The notes below the pieces were generated by a model that was given only the letters and a program-made list of their open reading frames with translations, was not told where the DNA came from and did no database searches. Both the position numbers and the translations under genes were made by a program. DNA of 64,000 nt, from assembly GCA_963638105.1 (NCBI GenBank), contig CAVHPP010000008.1, forward strand, positions 32,946 to 96,945. Reading direction: 5' to 3'. How positions within the stretch are numbered: the first letter of the stretch is position 1; each line of letters starts with the position of its first letter. Origin of the DNA: CAG-217 sp963638105. Its GTDB lineage: Bacteria > Bacillota > Clostridia > Oscillospirales > Acutalibacteraceae. Shown one piece after another: positions 1 to 7,478 of this stretch.

Positions 1-327
1 CTGGAGCATATGTTTTTTGAAGATCATATCCAGGCGCGCCTTGCATCGCTCGGAAAAGCTGCTGCCGATTAGATTCAGTGCCATCTGCACCATAATCAGG
101 ATCAGCAAATAAACGGCATAGCGCACCACATAACCCCAGTCCTTGTATTCGGTAGCGCCGTTAATGATATGCTTGGAAAAATTGGCAAAGCACACGGACA
201 GTGCCGCGCCCAGTGCGTTGGTAAACAGCAGCACCGCCGCTTTGGGCAGTTGGCTCTTGCCGATTTGGGTCATCCAGCGAATGGCAGCCCAATCGGAGCG
301 AGAGGGCTTTCGTTTGGTCCGGTTCAG
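1..327 (-). CDS. ABC transporter, N-terminal membrane part (partial)
   Basis: This is the first 109 codons of a gene that runs off the left edge. The translation has a basic N-terminus, two hydrophobic segments (about residues 30-50 and 68-90) and an FSERCKARLD-type cytoplasmic loop, the pattern of the first two helices of a type IV ABC exporter membrane domain; the ATPase part would lie outside the window. No ATG is well placed. The likely start is CTG at 325-327, seven bases after an AGAGGTG ribosome site, overlapping the stop codon of the peptidase gene at 324-779, so translation is probably coupled. An ATG 18 codons later is the alternative. Signal-peptidase-like genes beside such exporters are common in Clostridia and suggest export of a peptide or protein, but the substrate is unknown. 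Confidence 0.6.
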   Translation of the reverse strand, partial: MNRTKRKPSRSDWAAIRWMTQIGKSQLPKAAVLLFTNALGAALSVCFANFSKHIINGATEYKDWGYVVRYAVYLLILIMVQMALNLIGSSFSERCKARLDMIFKKHMLQ

Positions 328-779
328 GATCGTTCACCTCTTTTGAAAATATGGCGACGGATCCAGCCGCAGCCTTTATGGACAAACATAATCAGCGGGC
401 GCACCGGGTACAGCGCCACCCACACCCGGCTGTACAGCCGATAGCGGCGACTGTTTTGGCAGTCCACATATCGCTTACCGTCCTTATAGAACCCGGCAAG
501 CACGCCGCAAATGCTGTCGTCCGTAACATATTCCTTTTGAAGCCGATTGTCGCCGATAATTACATAATCCTCTGGGCGCACCCGCACAATGCGATGCATA
601 ATGTACTTGCCGCCGGGGGTGCGATACACCGGCACATCGTACTTCTTCAGCCGCCCCCGGGGACGCACGATAATAATATTATCCCGCCCTTGATGAATCA
701 GCGGCCACATAGAGGTGCCCCGGGTCAGCCCGGTATAAATGCCCTTTTCGGCAATGATTTGTTCAATACTATCGTACAT
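324..779 (-). CDS. S24/S26-family signal-peptidase-like protein
   Basis: A 151-residue protein with the box pattern of type I signal peptidases: TSMWPLIHQG (Ser23 as candidate nucleophile), KYIMHRIVRV (His62) and GDN at 76-78. His in place of the usual catalytic Lys is the Ser-His arrangement of ER/SipW-type signalases. There is no clear N-terminal membrane anchor; hydrophobic stretches lie near the C-terminus (RVWVALYPVRPLIMFV). It overlaps the ABC transporter gene downstream and so is probably co-expressed with it, perhaps processing the exported substrate. The ATG at 777-779 has a GGAG site 11 bases upstream and a promoter at 824-852. It could instead be a non-secretory S24 protease, but no DNA-binding domain is present. 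Confidence 0.7.
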   Translation of the reverse strand: MYDSIEQIIAEKGIYTGLTRGTSMWPLIHQGRDNIIIVRPRGRLKKYDVPVYRTPGGKYIMHRIVRVRPEDYVIIGDNRLQKEYVTDDSICGVLAGFYKDGKRYVDCQNSRRYRLYSRVWVALYPVRPLIMFVHKGCGWIRRHIFKRGERS

Positions 780-823
780 ACTTGCGAAAGCTCCGTTATC
801 TTATAACAAAATAGTTCTATTTC

Positions 824-852
824 AGTATAACAGATAGCGGGATTTTATGCAA
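824..852 (-). promoter_or_regulatory. Sigma-A-type promoter for the S26 peptidase gene
   Basis: Read on the minus strand, TTGCAT (847-852) and TATACT (824-829) are separated by 17 bases. It is back-to-back with the riboswitch promoter at 858-886. Confidence 0.6.
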
Positions 853-857
853 CAGTG

Positions 858-886
858 TTGACCCAAAGAAAAAAAGGTGTTATACT
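858..886 (+). promoter_or_regulatory. Sigma-A-type promoter for the cobalamin riboswitch operon
   Basis: TTGACC (858-863) and TATACT (881-886) with 17-base spacing. The predicted start near 893 places the whole cobalamin aptamer in the transcript. Confidence 0.7.
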
Positions 887-892
887 GTAAAA

Positions 893-1060
893 AAACAAAT
901 GAGCCGCGGTTCCCGGAAGGGATTAAATCGGAAGCACGGTGCAACGCCGTCACAACCGCCATTACCGTAATCGAGTTTTGCTCTGCACAGGCCATTGCGC
1001 AAGCGAGAAGGCGCAGAGTGAGTATATCGTAAGTCGGGACACCCGCCGCAGGCTTTGGAT
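893..1060 (+). ncRNA. Cobalamin (B12) riboswitch aptamer
   Basis: The conserved cobalamin-riboswitch blocks occur in order. The B12-box region has CGGTGCAACGCCGTCACAAC followed by CGCCATTACCGTAA (about 937-970), and the 3' closing block AAGTCGGGACACCCGCCG (about 1031-1048) matches the family's AAGTCAGGA-ACCTGCC signature. A variable arm lies between. The element sits between a good promoter and a terminator that immediately precedes the lipoprotein gene. Established knowledge: this aptamer binds adenosylcobalamin or related cobamides and usually turns expression off. Exact edges and ligand preference cannot be set by eye. Confidence 0.88.
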
Positions 1061-1128
1061 CGCAAACACACTTTTGGGCTTAAGGGAAAGATGTGGAGGC
1101 AGCGCCGGTATAACTGCGCCCTTTTCTG

Positions 1129-1160
1129 TCCCCTGCCCATGGCAAGGGACTTTTTATTTT
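1129..1160 (+). terminator. Riboswitch expression platform: terminator overlapping the ribosome site
   Basis: GTCCCCTGCC, a CAT loop and GGCAAGGGAC form a 10-bp stem with one mismatch, followed by TTTTTATTTT. The 3' arm contains AAGGGAC, the only plausible Shine-Dalgarno for the TTG start at 1159, so the same hairpin can end transcription and also hide the ribosome site. A purine-rich stretch around 1081-1095 is a possible antiterminator strand. Confidence 0.75.
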
Positions 1161-1962
1161 GCAAAGAACACGAAAAAGCATTGCACTGCTGATGTTGGCG
1201 CTGGCGCTGCTCTTTACCGGCTGCAGGGCCGGAGTCAACGAACAGACCGGCACCTCTCCTCAGAGTCAAACCGTTACGGCAGCCGGCGAAGCGGATACAG
1301 CCGCCAAGGGCAGTTCCAATACGGTCACAGGCACCACAGCCAAAGGCACAGCGGCAGCCGGCACCACATCCAAAACCGATGGTGCAAAAAGCGGCACCCC
1401 CACCGGCAGCACAGCTGCCAAAGCAAAGGGCAATAGCGGCAAAAGCACGACCACCAACCGCGCCGCAAACAGCGCCAAGTGGCAGGGCGGCTCTGCCGAC
1501 CTGATTCCCACCGGCGGTACCACCCGCAAACAAACCACTAAGAAACACACCACCAAGCGGCACACGACTACCCAGTCCAAAACCGTGACCTGTACCATTA
1601 CGGTGGAATGCAAGAATATTCACAAGCACATGAGCCAGCTGAAAAGCGGCCACGAGCGCTATGTGCCGAGCGACGGCTACATTATCCACGCAGAGAGCCG
1701 CACGGTGGATCGGGGCAGCACTGCCTATGACGTGCTGAAGCTGGCTTGCAATGCCCACGGCATACGCCTGACTGCCAAGAGCACTTCCTACGGTGTCTAT
1801 GTGGTGGGGATCAATAACTTAGACGAAAAGGACTGCGGCAGCGCCAGCGGCTGGATGTACAAGGTCAACGGCACCGTACCTATGACCTCTTGCGGCAAAT
1901 ATAAAATGGACAATGGCGACAATCTGGTATTCTATTATGTATGCACCGGAGCCGATCGCTAA
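1159..1962 (+). CDS. Lipoprotein with a transcobalamin-like C-terminal (DUF4430) domain
   Basis: A 267-residue protein beginning at TTG, directly after the riboswitch terminator. Residues 1-22 are a lipoprotein signal with lipobox LFTGC (Cys22 as lipid anchor). Residues 23 to about 145 are a Thr/Ser/Gly/Lys-rich low-complexity spacer suited to crossing the wall. About 150-265 is a DUF4430 domain, shown by DRGSTAYDVL, SGWMYKVNG and NGDNLVFYYV. The family shares its fold with the C-terminal beta domain of human transcobalamin and intrinsic factor. Placement behind a B12 riboswitch suggests capture of cobalamin outside the membrane, probably with the helical protein encoded next. B12 binding is inferred; DUF4430 also occurs in proteins with other roles. 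Confidence 0.8.
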   Translation: MQRTRKSIALLMLALALLFTGCRAGVNEQTGTSPQSQTVTAAGEADTAAKGSSNTVTGTTAKGTAAAGTTSKTDGAKSGTPTGSTAAKAKGNSGKSTTTNRAANSAKWQGGSADLIPTGGTTRKQTTKKHTTKRHTTTQSKTVTCTITVECKNIHKHMSQLKSGHERYVPSDGYIIHAESRTVDRGSTAYDVLKLACNAHGIRLTAKSTSYGVYVVGINNLDEKDCGSASGWMYKVNGTVPMTSCGKYKMDNGDNLVFYYVCTGADR

Positions 1963-2018
1963 AACGATATTTGCAGGTTTCACCTGTTCAAATAAAAAAT
2001 AAAACGGAGGACAAAACA

Positions 2019-3173
2019 ATGAAAAAACTGATGAGCACCTGCACTGCGCTTTTGCTGGCTGTGTGTATGCTGCTGCCGGCTTACAGCGCTTTTGCTGCAA
2101 CCGACAACGACAAGATTGGCGAACGCCTGGAAAAGGTGACGAGCCAGACCGAGGGCGCCACCAACTACCTGTACAAGGACAAGAACTTCGGCGTGGCCGA
2201 CGCAGTAGACATGCTGGCTGCTGTGCGCAACTACGATCCCAGCGATGCACAGGTGGATGGCTTTATGGCTGCTGTGGAGAAAGAGCTGAAGGCGAACGGC
2301 GGCAAGCTGTATTACCCGGTTCCGGTATATGATGACAACTATACACAGATCGGCACCAACAACACAGAGGAGCTGGAGCTGTATGCTGCCGTCATCTGCG
2401 TGTATGACGCCCTGGGCAAGGACTACACCGATGTGGCCGGCTATGACTTGAGCAAGCTGATGCAAAACTGCGGCACCGCTGTTTATGGCACCAATTACTA
2501 CCTGTACCGTCTGGTGACGGAAGCCTGTTCCATTGTGGACGCGCCCCAGAGCTTTGTGCAGTCTGTGATCAAGAACCTGACCGATCTGTACAAGATGGGC
2601 GAGGGTCCGGACTTTTGGGGCGGTTACGGCGCATCTGCCGACGACCTGGGCGCGTTCCTGACCGCTTTGGCCCCCTATGCTGACGATTACAAAACCTACA
2701 TTGACGACGCTGTGAAGCTGCTGGAGAAAAATGTGTCCGACGCAGGTTACACCAGCTGGGGTTCTGCCAATGCAGACTCCACCGCTATGGCACTGATGGC
2801 TTACAGCGCCTTGGACGATCAAGAAAAAGCGGACAAGGCCTATGACCTGCTTTGCAAATTCGAGTCCAAGACTACCGGTGTGTTCACTTACGACGGCGAG
2901 GAGAATTTGCTGGCCACCAAGGACGCTCTGACTGCACTGGGCTACTACACCGACCACCTGATCGGCCGTATTGTGATCGATCCTGAAGATCCGACAGAGC
3001 CGACCACCAAGAAGAACGCCGAGAAGACCACTGCAAACAAGAACACCAAGGAAACCACCAAGAAGAGCACTTCCAAAAAATCCCCGGCCACCGGCAACAA
3101 TGCCGCTGCCGCCGGCGTGATGGCCATTACCGCTGCCGGCGCTTGCCTGCTGCTGGCCAAAAAGCGCAAATAA
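2019..3173 (+). CDS. Wall-anchored alpha-helical barrel protein, likely partner of the DUF4430 lipoprotein
   Basis: A 384-residue exported protein. Residues 1-27 are a signal peptide ending AFA. About 30-315 are helical repeats resembling the prenyltransferase/transcobalamin alpha/alpha barrel, with repeat motifs NADSTAMALMAYSAL and NLLATKDALTALGYY. About 325-354 are a Lys/Thr-rich spacer, and 355-359 read SPATG, followed by a hydrophobic stretch and KRK, a sortase-type anchor of the (S/P)PXTG class. The ATG at 2019 has CGGAGG nine bases upstream. It lies 56 bp after the DUF4430 gene with no terminator between, so the B12 riboswitch should control both. In intrinsic factor an alpha barrel and a DUF4430-like domain clamp B12 from two sides; here they appear as separate proteins. 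A carbohydrate- or terpenoid-related helical protein is the alternative. Confidence 0.7.
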   Translation: MKKLMSTCTALLLAVCMLLPAYSAFAATDNDKIGERLEKVTSQTEGATNYLYKDKNFGVADAVDMLAAVRNYDPSDAQVDGFMAAVEKELKANGGKLYYPVPVYDDNYTQIGTNNTEELELYAAVICVYDALGKDYTDVAGYDLSKLMQNCGTAVYGTNYYLYRLVTEACSIVDAPQSFVQSVIKNLTDLYKMGEGPDFWGGYGASADDLGAFLTALAPYADDYKTYIDDAVKLLEKNVSDAGYTSWGSANADSTAMALMAYSALDDQEKADKAYDLLCKFESKTTGVFTYDGEENLLATKDALTALGYYTDHLIGRIVIDPEDPTEPTTKKNAEKTTANKNTKETTKKSTSKKSPATGNNAAAAGVMAITAAGACLLLAKKRK

Positions 3174-3190
3174 GCAGAATTAAACACAAG

Positions 3191-3220
3191 CCGCACCTCA
3201 ATATGGGGTGCGGTTTTTTC
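3191..3220 (+). terminator. Intrinsic terminator after the cobalamin-capture operon
   Basis: CCGCACCTCA pairs with GGGGTGCGG and is followed by TTTTTTCG. It ends the riboswitch-controlled unit. Confidence 0.85.
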
Positions 3221-3288
3221 GTTGCTTTTTGCCGCAAGTGTACGCAATTTGCGTATATCCAAACTCAAATCTTTTTGTTGTATCGGAT

Positions 3289-3316
3289 TGACAAAAGCAC
3301 CGATTCTCACTACAAT
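3289..3316 (+). promoter_or_regulatory. Sigma-A-type promoter for the kinase operon
   Basis: TTGACA (3289-3294) and TACAAT (3311-3316) with 16-base spacing. The predicted start near 3323 argues against ATG 3328 and for ATG 3376 as the first codon of the operon. Confidence 0.7.
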
Positions 3317-3375
3317 ATAAAGTATATATGCGAACGGTGGCGAACCGTACGGAAAGGGAAAGAATAATAGATAAA

Positions 3376-4950
3376 ATGATCGAGAAGAACTGTCCTCATT
3401 GCGGGGCGGCCATGCCGGAGGAGGCGCACTACTGTTTGCAGTGCATGACCCCCTGTACCCCGGCACAGCCCAGCGCCGCCTATGTGAAATCCTGCACAGA
3501 GCATGGCCAAAAGCGTATCAACCACAAGCAAATATCCTCTGTGCTGGCAGCGATGATTCTGCTGGTGGTACTGATTCCCAGCGTGCTGGCGGCACCGCTC
3601 CACCAGCAAAATGCCGTCACCGCAGAGGGTGCCCTCACCGGCACCGTACAGGCGGCGGAAACGGACGCGGAAGGGCAGCCAAAGACACTGCTGGGCAAAG
3701 TGAAAAAAGCCGCAAAGAAAGCGGAGCAAAAGGTACAGAGCGCCACCGGCAAGATGAAAGCGGCGGTGGGCATTGCCCCCACGGCGGAGGAAAAGCAGGC
3801 CATGGCCAACGAGGCAGCGGAGCAGGCCGCCCGGCAGCAGGAAAGGGACAACCGCTCCACCGGCAACCGGGGGAATAACCGGGGCAATACCGGCAATACA
3901 GGCAATGCTTCAAACGGCGGCACAAGCACCGGCGGGAACAGCACCACCGGCACCACGGCCCCGTCCACAAACGGCACCACCAAGCCCGGCAGCACCGCCA
4001 CAACGACCACCACGCAACCGACCACCCGGCCGGAAAACACAGCCCTGCCCAAGCCGGAATATAACAACTACGAGTACACCTTGGACGGCGACTACGCCAA
4101 GATCACCAAGTACACCGGCAACGCCAAAGTTGTGGTACTCCCTGCCGCCATTGACGGGCACCAGGTGAAATACTACTGTACCGGCACCTTTACAGACAAG
4201 GATATGGAACTGGCCGTTTTTGAGGATTTTGAAGTCTACCACACCATGTGGGTTCATAACGCAGTTTTCAAAGACTGCAAAAAGCTGAAAAAGCTGGTCT
4301 TTCCCAATCACGCAGACCTGGGCATTCTTCCCAACTTCGCCCTGGGTTGTACCGCTTTGAGCAAAATTGAAATCGACAACTGGCAATATAAAATGCAGGA
4401 CGGCGTGCTGTACTACTACAACACAAATAGCTGGGCAGCCCAATACTACTGCGAGGGCTACACTGCCACCCGCTGGAATGTGGCGGAATACTGTTCGACC
4501 ATCAACTGTGAAAATTCCCTGAAAAACAACACCCATATTCGCGAACTGCGGTTGAATTCCTATGTCAGCTGCCCCGCCGGTTACAAACTGCCGGAGAGCT
4601 TGCAGGCCATCTATGTGGCAGAGGATAATAAGCAGTATTTCAGCAAAGACGGTGTGCTCTACTATGGGCCGAACACCAACAACCCCAACCGCCTGTTTTG
4701 TTATCCGGCCGACAAACCGGCCGTCACCTATACCATACCGGAAAACGCGACCTTTGATATGGGATTCGTTAAGAACAAACACTTAAAGACCCTGGTGATC
4801 CCCAAGAGCGCCACAGTATATGACAGCACGCTGAAATACATTTGCCGCGGCACGGTGTTCCCAAATTTGGAGACCATTAAAGTACAAAAAGGCAGCCCCC
4901 ACGAGAATTATATCCGCACCACATTCACCGGCAAGGTGATCGTATATTAA
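3376..4950 (+). CDS. Zinc-ribbon, single-pass membrane protein with BspA-type LRR domain
   Basis: A 524-residue protein of unknown function. It starts with a zinc ribbon (CPHCG, then CLQC), has one membrane helix around residues 56-76 (LAAMILLVVLIPSVLAA), a Lys/Ala-rich and then Gly/Thr/Asn-rich linker to about 225, and a C-terminal half of irregular LRR_5/BspA-like repeats beginning YNNYEYTLDG. The predicted topology places the ribbon inside and the LRR outside. Start choice: ATG 3376 leaves a leader of about 50 bases from the predicted transcription start, whereas ATG 3328 would be almost leaderless; neither has an ideal ribosome site. It is first in an operon with an HTH-like protein and a Ser/Thr kinase, and could be a sensor or substrate of that kinase (inference). 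Confidence 0.65.
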   Translation: MIEKNCPHCGAAMPEEAHYCLQCMTPCTPAQPSAAYVKSCTEHGQKRINHKQISSVLAAMILLVVLIPSVLAAPLHQQNAVTAEGALTGTVQAAETDAEGQPKTLLGKVKKAAKKAEQKVQSATGKMKAAVGIAPTAEEKQAMANEAAEQAARQQERDNRSTGNRGNNRGNTGNTGNASNGGTSTGGNSTTGTTAPSTNGTTKPGSTATTTTTQPTTRPENTALPKPEYNNYEYTLDGDYAKITKYTGNAKVVVLPAAIDGHQVKYYCTGTFTDKDMELAVFEDFEVYHTMWVHNAVFKDCKKLKKLVFPNHADLGILPNFALGCTALSKIEIDNWQYKMQDGVLYYYNTNSWAAQYYCEGYTATRWNVAEYCSTINCENSLKNNTHIRELRLNSYVSCPAGYKLPESLQAIYVAEDNKQYFSKDGVLYYGPNTNNPNRLFCYPADKPAVTYTIPENATFDMGFVKNKHLKTLVIPKSATVYDSTLKYICRGTVFPNLETIKVQKGSPHENYIRTTFTGKVIVY

Positions 4951-4960
4951 GGAGAACCGT

Positions 4961-5386
4961 ATGGCAAAAAACACCAACGATCTGCTGGATCAGCTGGCAG
5001 ACAACAACTGCTCCATTGACGACTACCTGGAAGAGAACCGGGACGATATGATCGTTTTGGCAGCCAAGGATTTTTGGGAGGCAGCCATTGAGCGCAGCGG
5101 AATGTCCAAGTGCAATATTATCAACAAGGCAGACTTTAACTACTGCTATTTTTACGATATTGTCAATGGGCGCAAGATCGCGTCCCGGGACAAAGTAATC
5201 CGCCTGATTCTCAGTATGCGCCTGACCACCGACGACTGCCAAGAGGCACTGCGTATCAGCGGCCGCTCCGCCCTGTACCCCAAGGTGCAGCGAGATGCAC
5301 TGCTGATCTACGGGATTGAGAACCGCTACACCGTAGATGAAACCAACCAGCTGCTTACCGCCCACGGAGAGGATGTGCTCCGATGA
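4961..5386 (+). CDS. Conserved hypothetical protein, helix-turn-helix-like, kinase-associated
   Basis: A 141-residue soluble, all-helical protein. The segment YDIVNGRKIASRDKVIRLIL, followed by LTTDDCQEALRISG, resembles the recognition and packing helices of XRE-type HTH domains, but no confident DNA-binding motif can be called. It lies 10 bp after the LRR protein gene, with AAGGAG before the ATG, and its stop overlaps the kinase start (ATGA). That arrangement suggests a protein working with the kinase, for example as a phosphorylated regulator; this is inference from context. Confidence 0.55.
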   Translation: MAKNTNDLLDQLADNNCSIDDYLEENRDDMIVLAAKDFWEAAIERSGMSKCNIINKADFNYCYFYDIVNGRKIASRDKVIRLILSMRLTTDDCQEALRISGRSALYPKVQRDALLIYGIENRYTVDETNQLLTAHGEDVLR

Positions 5387-6135
5387 GCAAAACAGAGAAA
5401 ACGGAGAGCAGCGACCTGCGCCGCTATATGGAACAATCCCTGGCAGAGCACTACACCCAGGTTATTACATTTAAGGATCGGAAAGACAGCTTTGTGGCTC
5501 TGTACGCCCACAAAGACAACGGCCAAAAGGTGCTGCTGCGCCGCTCCGGCAACCGCAACGACGGTGTGTACCGCGCGCTGCGAGGCAAGCAGCTGTGCAA
5601 TTTGCCTATGGTTCTGGAAGTGTGCTCTGAAGAGGCACACCTGCTGGTGCTGGAAGAATATATAGAAGGGCGCACCCTGGACAGAATTCTGGACAGCGGC
5701 CAACTGACTCCGGCGCAGGCGGCAGCCTATACCATTGACCTGTGCCATGCGCTGGAAGAGCTGCACGGTCTGGGTATCGTCCATCGGGATATCAAGCCTG
5801 CCAACGTAATGGTCACGCCGGAGAACCGAGCGGTTTTGCTGGATCTGAGCATTGCCCGGGAAATCAGCAGCGACCGGCAGGACACCCGCAGTCTGGGCAC
5901 CGTAGGCTATGCGGCGCCGGAGCAGTACGGCGTGGCACAAAGCAACTGCGCCACGGACCTATACGCCTTAGGGGTACTGCTGAACACCATGATCACCGGC
6001 GTGCACCCGGCAGTGGATATTCCCCGGGGACCCATTCGCCGCATTGTGCAAAAGGCCACGGATACGCAAATCTCCAAACGGTACAAATCTGCCGCTGCTA
6101 TGGCTCGCGCTCTGCATCCTTATGTACGGTTATAA
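5383..6135 (+). CDS. Serine/threonine protein kinase, catalytic domain only
   Basis: A 250-residue eukaryotic-type kinase without a membrane segment or PASTA domains. Visible motifs are the catalytic loop HRDIKPANVM (Asp136), metal-binding DLS at 154-156 in place of DFG, and GTVGYAAPEQYG (APE at 178-180). The N-lobe is unusual: there is no glycine-rich loop, and the VAIK position reads VLLR (50-53), with Arg53 where the ATP-positioning Lys is expected. The catalytic residues of the C-lobe are intact, so activity is possible but N-lobe ATP binding must differ. It ends a three-gene operon closed by a strong terminator. Confidence 0.85.
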   Translation: MSKTEKTESSDLRRYMEQSLAEHYTQVITFKDRKDSFVALYAHKDNGQKVLLRRSGNRNDGVYRALRGKQLCNLPMVLEVCSEEAHLLVLEEYIEGRTLDRILDSGQLTPAQAAAYTIDLCHALEELHGLGIVHRDIKPANVMVTPENRAVLLDLSIAREISSDRQDTRSLGTVGYAAPEQYGVAQSNCATDLYALGVLLNTMITGVHPAVDIPRGPIRRIVQKATDTQISKRYKSAAAMARALHPYVRL

Positions 6136-6140
6136 AAATC

Positions 6141-6175
6141 AAGAAGTGCCCGATTAAGGTCGGGCACTTCTTTAC
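6141..6175 (+). terminator. Intrinsic terminator after the kinase operon
   Basis: A perfect 13-bp stem (6141-6153 with 6160-6172) carrying GTGCCCGA / TCGGGCAC, then a T-rich tail. Confidence 0.9.
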
Positions 6176-6236
6176 TTTTGTCTGAAAATTGTCACCCCTC
6201 GCACAATAAGCGCATAGACTGGAAGGGGTGATACTT

Positions 6237-6965
6237 ATGTTCTCAGCGCTACTCTCTTTTTTAAGCGCCAATGTGCTGCTGTTTATTCTACATATTGACG
6301 GCAGCAGCAGCTTTCCAAAGCCCTTATCCGCCAAAGAGGAGCGGGCGGTACTGGAGCGGCTGCAAGACGGTGACCCGGCGGCGCGAGCCACGCTCATTGA
6401 GCGCAACCTGCGGCTGGTAAGCCATATTGTGAAAAAATACTACTCCCGCACCAACGATACGGAGGATTTGGTAAGCATCGGCACCATTGGGCTCATCAAA
6501 GCCATAGACAGCTTTGACCCATCCAAAGGCACCCGCTTGGCCACTTATGCCAGCCGGTGTATAGAGAACGAGATTCTAATGTACTTCCGCGCCCAGCGCA
6601 AGACCAGCGGTGAGGTGCACCTGGGTGATGCCATTGAGATAGATAAAGACGGCAATCCCCTGACCCTGCAAGATGTGATCCGCGATGAGCGGGATATGGA
6701 GCAGGAGCTGGAGCAAAAGATCCGGTGGGAGAAGGTGCGCCGCTATATTGAAGCCATGCCGGAGGGGCGGGAGCGGGAAATTTTGGTGCTGCGCTACGGT
6801 TTGGACAATAAAAGACCGCTGACCCAACGAGAAGTTGCGCAGCGGTTAAATATCAGTCGTTCTTATGTAAGTCGCATTGAAAAGAGCGTACTCACCGCCA
6901 TTCGACAGGCGGTCCAGCCGGAAGAAAACGGCAAAAAGCAACGCAGCCGATCAACGATCAAATAA
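6237..6965 (+). CDS. sigK: RNA polymerase sporulation sigma factor, sigma-K
   Basis: A 242-residue sigma-70 family protein. The hydrophobic N-terminus (about 1-20, LLSFLSANVLLFILHI) matches the pro-sequence of pro-sigma-K, which tethers the factor to the mother-cell membrane until it is cleaved. Region 2 includes NLRLVSHIVKKYY and GTIGLIKAIDSFD; region 4 includes LTQREVAQRLNISRSYVSRI. ATG 6237 follows GGAAGGGG by eight bases; an upstream in-frame GTG lies within that site and is less likely. The gene is continuous, with no skin-type excision element. The 3' end overlaps the convergent fumarase gene by 15 bp. No sigma-A promoter is evident, consistent with sporulation-specific transcription. 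Confidence 0.9.
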   Translation: MFSALLSFLSANVLLFILHIDGSSSFPKPLSAKEERAVLERLQDGDPAARATLIERNLRLVSHIVKKYYSRTNDTEDLVSIGTIGLIKAIDSFDPSKGTRLATYASRCIENEILMYFRAQRKTSGEVHLGDAIEIDKDGNPLTLQDVIRDERDMEQELEQKIRWEKVRRYIEAMPEGREREILVLRYGLDNKRPLTQREVAQRLNISRSYVSRIEKSVLTAIRQAVQPEENGKKQRSRSTIK

Positions 6966-7478
6966 ATTGCTGCCGTCACAGGCAATAGCCACTGTTAAGG
7001 GAAAATCGGTAAATTCCAGTTCCTTTACCGACTCACAGCCCAAGTCTTCATAGGCAATCACCTGACAGGCGGTAATGCACTTGGAAGCCAGCGCACCGGC
7101 GCCGCCGATGGCACACAGATACACAGCCTTATTGCGCACAACAGCGTCACACACAGCGGCGTTGCGCTCGCCCTTGCCCACCATTGCCACCACGCCGGCA
7201 TCCAGCAAACGGGGGGCATACGGGTCCATACGGCTGCTGGTGGTGGGACCGCAGGCACCCACGGCCAAGCCCTCCGGCGCAGGCGTAGGCCCGGCGTAGT
7301 AGATCACTGCGTCTTGCAGATCATAGGGCAGCGGCTCCCCGGCGTCCATGGCTGCCACAATGCGCTTGTGCGCCGCGTCTCGGGAAGTATAAACACGCCC
7401 GGACAGCAGCACCCGATCCCCGGCGTGGAGCCGTGGGGCCATTTGGCGCAGCTGGGCGCAATTCAATTTATATTCCAT
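6951..7478 (-). CDS. Class I fumarate hydratase / tartrate dehydratase, beta subunit
   Basis: A 175-residue protein matching the C-terminal (beta) half of iron-sulfur fumarases and L-tartrate dehydratases: VLLSGRVYTSRDAAHKR, AVIYYAGPTP, CGPTTSSRMDPY and KGERN are characteristic. The beta subunit supplies substrate-binding residues, while the Fe-S cluster belongs to an alpha subunit normally encoded immediately upstream. Here the upstream gene is a short coiled-coil protein, whose stop overlaps this start (TAATG), and beyond it a foldase; no alpha subunit is in this neighbourhood. Either alpha is encoded elsewhere or this is a displaced beta copy. The choice of fumarate or tartrate as substrate cannot be made. 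Confidence 0.85.
   Translation of the reverse strand: MEYKLNCAQLRQMAPRLHAGDRVLLSGRVYTSRDAAHKRIVAAMDAGEPLPYDLQDAVIYYAGPTPAPEGLAVGACGPTTSSRMDPYAPRLLDAGVVAMVGKGERNAAVCDAVVRNKAVYLCAIGGAGALASKCITACQVIAYEDLGCESVKELEFTDFPLTVAIACDGSNLFDR

Noticed and set aside
880..1758. Long minus-strand open frame opposite the riboswitch and lipoprotein gene
   Set aside because: It has Cys/Gly/Ala-rich shadow composition, runs antisense to a clear riboswitch and DUF4430 gene, and has no ribosome site.
6237..6965. sigK interrupted by a skin-like element
   Set aside because: The frame is continuous from pro-sequence through region 4.
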